From CAZDXJ01 sp964509475 (lineage in GTDB: Bacteria > Pseudomonadota > Gammaproteobacteria > Methylococcales > Methylomonadaceae), in NCBI GenBank assembly GCA_964509475.1, contig CAZDXJ010000042.1, positions 1 to 20,567 of the forward strand: a stretch of 20,567 nucleotides of DNA, read 5' to 3'. Below, piece after piece: positions 16,999 through 20,567 of this stretch. The notes beneath the pieces are model-generated. The model saw only the letters and a list, made by a program, of their open reading frames with translations, searched no databases and was not told the DNA's origin. How positions within the stretch are numbered: position 1 is the stretch's first letter; each line of letters opens with the position of its first letter. Position numbers and translations under genes: made by a program.

Positions 16999-17508
16999 AT
17001 GTTAAGACTTTTTGGCAAAACCCTGAAAACCGGTATCATTACTGAACGGGTAAAAAAACCCAAAGCCGACGAACTGGAGTCGCTTGGCATCGAAGTGAAA
17101 CGTCACATTGACAAATATTTTCGCGGCAGCCTGGCGATTCGCGAAGTGGATGCCGGCTCCTGCAATGCTTGCGAGTTGGAAATCCACGCCCTGAACAATC
17201 CATTTTATGACGTGGAGCGCTTTGGTATCCATTTTGTCGCTTCACCCCGGCATGCCGATGTATTACTGGTAACCGGGCCGGTATCGCGGCACATGCAAAC
17301 CGCCCTGCTGCGTACTTATGAGGCGACACCGAACCCAAAATGGGTCATCGCAGTCGGTGATTGTGCAGTTTGTGGCGGTGAATTTGGTGTTTCTTACGCC
17401 AGCTGCGGCGCGGTTGCCAATGTTATCCCGGTCGATATGACCATTGTCGGCTGTCCCCCAACACCCGAGATTTTATTGAAAGGGTTACTGGCCTTGATGA
17501 AAAAATAA
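16999..17508 (+). CDS. HyfI/NuoB-type iron-sulfur small subunit of the Ehr-like complex
   Basis: A 169-residue homologue of HyfI/HycG and NuoB that should hold one [4Fe-4S] cluster next to the large subunit. The expected ligands are C55 and C58 (SCNACELEIHAL), C122 (VGDCAVCGG) and C152 (GCPP); VTGPVS (91-96) and IPVDMTIVGCPP are family motifs. Two extra cysteines (C125 and C136) lie nearby. AAGGA overlaps the hyfG-like stop and sits eight bases before the ATG. No HyfH/HyfA polyferredoxin gene lies in the 11-base gap upstream or anywhere in the cluster, so the usual wire that brings electrons to this cluster is not encoded here. Confidence 0.93.
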   Translation: MLRLFGKTLKTGIITERVKKPKADELESLGIEVKRHIDKYFRGSLAIREVDAGSCNACELEIHALNNPFYDVERFGIHFVASPRHADVLLVTGPVSRHMQTALLRTYEATPNPKWVIAVGDCAVCGGEFGVSYASCGAVANVIPVDMTIVGCPPTPEILLKGLLALMKK

Positions 17509-17619
17509 ATCTCGTAATGGCTCGCTCTCCATGCCTTGTTGGCATAGGCGGTGGCATTCTTTTGCAAACAAGCCGATATCCTCCAAAGTAAAAGGCGAGC
17601 CGTTACTTTTGTGATTCAT
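17485..17619 (-). CDS. possible small protein, 44 residues, unrecognised
   Basis: A minus-strand frame from ATG (17619) to TAA (17485) would encode 44 residues, beginning MNHKSNGSPFTLEDIGLF and containing KECHRLCQQGMESEPLRD. AAAGGA lies about ten bases before the ATG. The composition looks protein-like (mixed, partly amphipathic, two Cys four apart), and it fills most of the gap between the complex and the kinase gene. It overlaps the end of the hyfI-like gene by 24 bases and coincides with a long inverted repeat, so it may be chance. I recognise no family. Confidence 0.3.
   Translation of the reverse strand: MNHKSNGSPFTLEDIGLFAKECHRLCQQGMESEPLRDLFFHQGQ
17514..17606. repeat. long-range inverted repeat between hyfI-like and kinase genes
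   Basis: GTAATGGCTCGC (17514-17525) pairs with GCGAGCCGTTAC (17595-17606) over 12 positions with one G-T wobble. Inside lies a small hairpin, ATGCC-TTGTT-GGCAT (17531-17545), and a further CTTGTT/AACAAG pair (17535-17540 with 17567-17572). TTTT follows the right arm. It could be a structured 3' end or a weak terminator for the sulP-hyf transcript. It is also compatible with a decayed small element. I see no transposase or integron recombination-site features. Confidence 0.4.
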
Positions 17620-17675
17620 TAATTTAGAATCCTTTTACAACATTACATCGCCAGCAGATTCAATAATGGTTATTT

Positions 17676-19022
17676 ATGCGCCATTTGTTACTTAGACCGA
17701 TTCTTATCATCAGCATTGTGCTGGGATTGTTTGTCATTGGCGAAGCCATAATCATTGGCGGTTTGACCTGGCGCAATCACCAGCGGCTGAAAATCCTGGA
17801 ACAGGATATTCGTAATGGTCACCAACTGGAAAGCCGGCTTTTTGTTTTACTGCATAGAGGGATAGACAATAACCAGGCTTTTTATGGCACCGAAAAAACA
17901 GAAGAAATCACCGATATTGAGCAATTACAGGAACAACACCCCAATCTGGAACAAACTCTGTTGATTGCCAAAAAAATTTTTTCAGGGCGTGCCCGCAAGG
18001 AAGAAAGACTGTTAACCAAAATAGCTGAAGACAGCCAGCTGGAATTTAAACTGGCTTTAATTTTGCCCGTTATTTTGTGTTTCATCCTCTATTTTACGGG
18101 TCATTATTTTTTCAAAAAAAATGTTCTCGCCCCCCTGGATTCGTTGAAGGAACTTCTGCAAATGCTGGCGCGTGGCGACCGCCAGCCTATTCGACAGCAA
18201 ACCGCCGACCCGGTCATGCGGGCCTTGTTTGATAATTACAACCGCCTGGTTATACGCCTGACCGAACTGGAAAAAGAACACCTGGACTACACCACGCAGC
18301 TAGAACAAAAAGTGCGGCAGACCACGTCGGCATTGCTGGAGCAAAGCCATCAAATTGCCCGTAGTGAGCGTTTATCAGTGGTCGCAGAACTCGCCGCCAG
18401 CACTGCGCACGAATTACGCAACCCATTGGCTGGTATACATCTGGCGTTGGAAAATATTTTGCAAGAATGCAATGACACCGATCTGCATACCCGTCTCAAT
18501 GCGGTCAACGACGAAGTAAAACGCCTGACCCAGCATTTGAATGATTTACTGGCTTTGACACGCGCTTCTTCACATCTTCCCGAAACCGTCGATATCAACC
18601 AGATTTGCAATGAACTGAGGGATTTTCTCAAATACCAGATACCGAAAAACATTAATCTGGAATACGATATTGAACCCAGCCTGCAAGTGCGTCTGCCGCT
18701 TACCGAATTTCGTTTGGCTCTGCTCAATCTGCTTTTGAATGCAATTCAAGCAATAGGAAGCCAACAAGGCCATATCCAGCTGTGCATTCATCGCCGGCAA
18801 GAACAGATTAATATCCTGATACAAGACAGCGGCCCGGGATTTGCCGAAACCTTGTTACATAACGGCATCCGCCCCTTCGTCAGTTTGAAGGAGCAAGGCA
18901 CCGGTCTGGGTCTGGCCACGGTACAGCGTTTCATCAAATCGCAACAAGGCACGATCCGCTTGTATAATAACGAGCAAGGTCATGCCTGTGTACTATTAAC
19001 CCTGCCAGCTCTGATGTCATGA
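17676..19022 (+). CDS. membrane sensor histidine kinase (NtrB-like partner)
   Basis: A 448-residue two-component sensor. Order: transmembrane helix (about 9-31), a periplasmic stretch of about 90 residues with no sensor fold I recognise, second helix (about 125-145), HAMP-like linker and coiled coil (150-225), HisKA with the phospho-acceptor H245 in TAHELRNPL, and HATPase_c with N355 (LLLNAIQAIG), DSGPGF (384-389) and GTGLGL (408-413). All catalytic boxes are intact. The start at 17676 has only a weak ribosome binding site. It overlaps the NtrC-type regulator by four bases and follows the Ehr-like cluster, so it probably senses an envelope or ion/anion signal that controls sulP-hyf. Confidence 0.92.
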   Translation: MRHLLLRPILIISIVLGLFVIGEAIIIGGLTWRNHQRLKILEQDIRNGHQLESRLFVLLHRGIDNNQAFYGTEKTEEITDIEQLQEQHPNLEQTLLIAKKIFSGRARKEERLLTKIAEDSQLEFKLALILPVILCFILYFTGHYFFKKNVLAPLDSLKELLQMLARGDRQPIRQQTADPVMRALFDNYNRLVIRLTELEKEHLDYTTQLEQKVRQTTSALLEQSHQIARSERLSVVAELAASTAHELRNPLAGIHLALENILQECNDTDLHTRLNAVNDEVKRLTQHLNDLLALTRASSHLPETVDINQICNELRDFLKYQIPKNINLEYDIEPSLQVRLPLTEFRLALLNLLLNAIQAIGSQQGHIQLCIHRRQEQINILIQDSGPGFAETLLHNGIRPFVSLKEQGTGLGLATVQRFIKSQQGTIRLYNNEQGHACVLLTLPALMS

Positions 19023-20332
19023 AAGACTGTCTGCTGATTATCGAAGATGAAAACCTGCTGGGCCAGGAACTGCAACGTTTTTTCGGAAAACAAAACTGGG
19101 AAGTTGAATGGGTCACCTCACTTGCCAGTGCGCGTCAGATATTATTGCAACAAAGCATCGACCCGATTGTGGTCTTATCCGACATGAACCTGCCGGACGG
19201 TAACGCCCTGGATTTTCTCGAGACCATGCCAGACCCTGCCATTGAAGGCATTGAATGGTTATTTTTAACCGGTTACGGCAGTATCGCGGATTCGGTACGC
19301 GCCTTGCGCCTGGGCGCTTTCGATTTTATCGAAAAACCTTGTGATCTGCATCGTTTGAATCTGCAAATTGAAGGCGCTGCCCGCAGCGCCAAAGCCCAAC
19401 GCCGGTTATTGCAAGAAACCCGCAACAGCCACAAAAAATACTCGCCCCAAACTCTGCTTGGTCAAAGTCAGGCCAGCAAAACCCTGCGGGCGATGCTGGA
19501 TAAAATCGCCCAGGTGCCTTTTTCCAGCCTGATCATCACCGGCGAAACCGGCACCGGCAAAGGACTTATTGCCAAGATTCTGCATTACAGCGGCAAACGC
19601 GCGACCGCACCGCTGGTGGAAATCAATTGCGCCGCCTTGCCCCACGACTTGCTGGAATCAGAATTATTCGGGTTTGAAGCCGGCGCTTTTACCAATGCCA
19701 AAAAAAGGCATCGGGGACTTTTTGAGCAAGCCCATCAAGGCACGCTGTTTCTGGATGAAATTGGTGAGCTGGAACTGGATTTGCAGAGCAAACTGCTAAA
19801 AGCCGTCGAAGAACTGAAAATCCGGCGACTGGGCAGTGAAACCGAAATTGAAGTGGATGTGCAGATTATCGCCGCAACCAACCAGGATATTGCCCGCCTG
19901 GTCGAGGAAGGCAAGTTCAGAAAGGACCTTTATCACCGTCTCAGCGTATTGACGGTCAATATCCAGCCTCTCAGCGATCGCCTCGAAGACCTGGACGAAC
20001 TCGTGCCTGCCATTATCAATGAATTTAACGCCAAATCCGGTAAAAAGGTCAGTACCCAATTGCCCGACCAAGCCTGGCAGTATTTGAAACATTACTCCTG
20101 GCCCGGCAATGTCCGTGAACTGCGCAATGTCATCGAACGTTGCGTTCTATTAGCCGAAGATCAAAATTTTCCAGTGCAATGGCTGCAATTGCCGGACCGC
20201 CATGCCCCGACCCACAAAACCAACGGCTTACCGGAAGAAAACAACAAATTATTGCAGATCCCTGGACGGTTCTTTAAGTCTTCAGGAAATGGAAAAATTC
20301 ATTCTGCAACAGGTTTTACAACTGACCGGTAA
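19019..20332 (+). CDS. NtrC-family sigma54 activator, C terminus frameshifted
   Basis: Response regulator that should activate sigma54 promoters. The receiver domain (1-120) has D10/E11, the phospho-acceptor D55 (LSDMNLPDG), T84 and K107. The AAA+ domain (about 145-380) has Walker A GETGTGKG (175-182), the sigma54-contact loop GAFTNA (222-227, GAFTGA in most), Walker B GTLFLDEIGE (241-250) and the arginine-finger region FRKDLYHRLSV. SWPGNVRELRNVIERCVLLA ends the core. As read, the frame ends at 20332 with 24 residues unlike the family. The expected DNA-binding domain is in the next frame from 20262. Without correction the protein could still bind ATP and sigma54 but not its DNA sites. It overlaps the kinase stop (ATGA). 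Confidence 0.9.
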   Translation: MKDCLLIIEDENLLGQELQRFFGKQNWEVEWVTSLASARQILLQQSIDPIVVLSDMNLPDGNALDFLETMPDPAIEGIEWLFLTGYGSIADSVRALRLGAFDFIEKPCDLHRLNLQIEGAARSAKAQRRLLQETRNSHKKYSPQTLLGQSQASKTLRAMLDKIAQVPFSSLIITGETGTGKGLIAKILHYSGKRATAPLVEINCAALPHDLLESELFGFEAGAFTNAKKRHRGLFEQAHQGTLFLDEIGELELDLQSKLLKAVEELKIRRLGSETEIEVDVQIIAATNQDIARLVEEGKFRKDLYHRLSVLTVNIQPLSDRLEDLDELVPAIINEFNAKSGKKVSTQLPDQAWQYLKHYSWPGNVRELRNVIERCVLLAEDQNFPVQWLQLPDRHAPTHKTNGLPEENNKLLQIPGRFFKSSGNGKIHSATGFTTDR

Positions 20333-20411
20333 CAATGTCACCGCCGCCGCCCGAATGCTTGGCTCAACACGCGAAACGCTGCGTTATCGGGTGCAAAAAT
20401 ATCATCTTTAA
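20262..20411 (+). pseudogene. displaced Fis-type HTH domain of the NtrC-type regulator
   Basis: In the +1 frame relative to the regulator, bases 20262-20411 read LDGSLSLQEMEKFILQQVL, then NNVTAAARMLGSTRETLRYR and a stop. This is the classic Fis-type helix-turn-helix ending of NtrC-family activators (Asn-x-x-x-A-A-x-x-L-G, RxTLRxR). The join falls at the CCC run 20260-20262. One extra C, or loss of two bases, would restore a continuous protein of about 464 residues. It is either a genuine frameshift mutation or a sequencing/assembly error. Confidence 0.88.
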
Positions 20412-20497
20412 CCCTGTCTGCCGCCAAAAAACTACGCCAACTGCTAAAACAACCCGAACTCGAACTGCTGCTTACGGTCGGTTGCACAGTTCCGGCA

Positions 20498-20566
20498 TTA
20501 CAATACAGCCACCTATACTACCCCAAGAAAAAGGACAAAATAAATTTTAAATTATTACAATACAGC
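20498..20566 (+). repeat. 13-base direct repeat at the window edge
   Basis: ATTACAATACAGC occurs at 20498-20510 and again at 20554-20566, 56 bases apart. The interval is AT-rich at its right end. I see no gene with a standard start codon in 20412-20567. An open frame in register with the regulator's main frame continues to the edge (see findings). Confidence 0.4.
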
Positions 20567-20567
20567 A

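Noticed and set aside
10209..17508. Functional formate hydrogenlyase or hydrogenase-4
   Set aside because: The large subunit lacks all nickel-ligand cysteines, and no formate dehydrogenase, polyferredoxin or maturation genes are present in the cluster.
17553..17565. Second sigma54-like promoter (TGGCAT...TTGC) before the kinase gene
   Set aside because: Only nine bases separate the GG and GC pairs; sigma54 promoters need ten.
17514..17606. Integron recombination site or insertion-sequence ends
   Set aside because: There is an inverted repeat, but no recognisable core sites, flanking target duplication, transposase or integrase.
20335..20550. 71-residue ORF overlapping the regulator's HTH region
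   Set aside because: Low-complexity shadow of the HTH frame (Pro/Thr/Lys-rich) with no ribosome site.

Overview
The window is a chromosomal segment of a gammaproteobacterium. The left half has the housekeeping order known from Pseudomonas and relatives: TPR lipoprotein, lolB, ispE, tRNA-Gln, prs, rplY and pth on the minus strand, diverging from hemA-prfA on the plus strand. A Methylococcales-like (methanotroph) host is my impression from general protein character only. No methane- or carbon-fixation gene is present to confirm it. I see no insertion sequence, phage gene or CRISPR array.

Left region (1-5846, minus strand). A tightly packed operon runs from the TPR lipoprotein through lolB (outer-membrane lipoprotein insertion), ispE (isoprenoid synthesis), tRNA-Gln(TTG), prs (PRPP synthesis), rplY (ribosomal protein L25/CTC) and pth (peptidyl-tRNA hydrolase). 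It ends at a tRNA-Tyr(GTA) gene that has its own sigma70-like promoter. Middle region (5847-8347, plus strand). hemA and prfA overlap by 4 bases behind a good sigma70 promoter. prmC, the usual third gene, is not there.

Right region (8348-20567, plus strand). This is the unusual part. A SulP-family anion transporter gene is followed by six tightly spaced or overlapping genes resembling hyfB, hyfC, hyfE, hyfF, hyfG and hyfI of hydrogenase-4/formate hydrogenlyase. The large subunit has Ser in place of both Cys of the N-terminal nickel motif and lacks the C-terminal CxxC. No HyfA/HyfH-type polyferredoxin is encoded. The complex therefore cannot be a [NiFe] hydrogenase. It fits the class called Ehr (energy-converting-hydrogenase-related) complexes, evolutionarily between group 4 hydrogenases and complex I. 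The pairing with SulP suggests an ion-gradient-coupled anion (perhaps bicarbonate) uptake system, by analogy with the NuoL-like DabB of DAB carbon pumps. That role is inference.

Regulation. The gap before sulP contains a consensus sigma54 (-24/-12) promoter, a possible IHF site, and three similarly spaced GG-N10-CC motifs placed as enhancer sites. Just downstream of the complex lies a two-component pair: a membrane histidine kinase and an NtrC-type sigma54 activator. The pieces form a self-consistent circuit controlling SulP-Ehr. The regulator's C-terminal Fis-type helix-turn-helix is displaced by one reading frame at a CCC run near 20260, so the gene is either recently broken or carries a sequence error.
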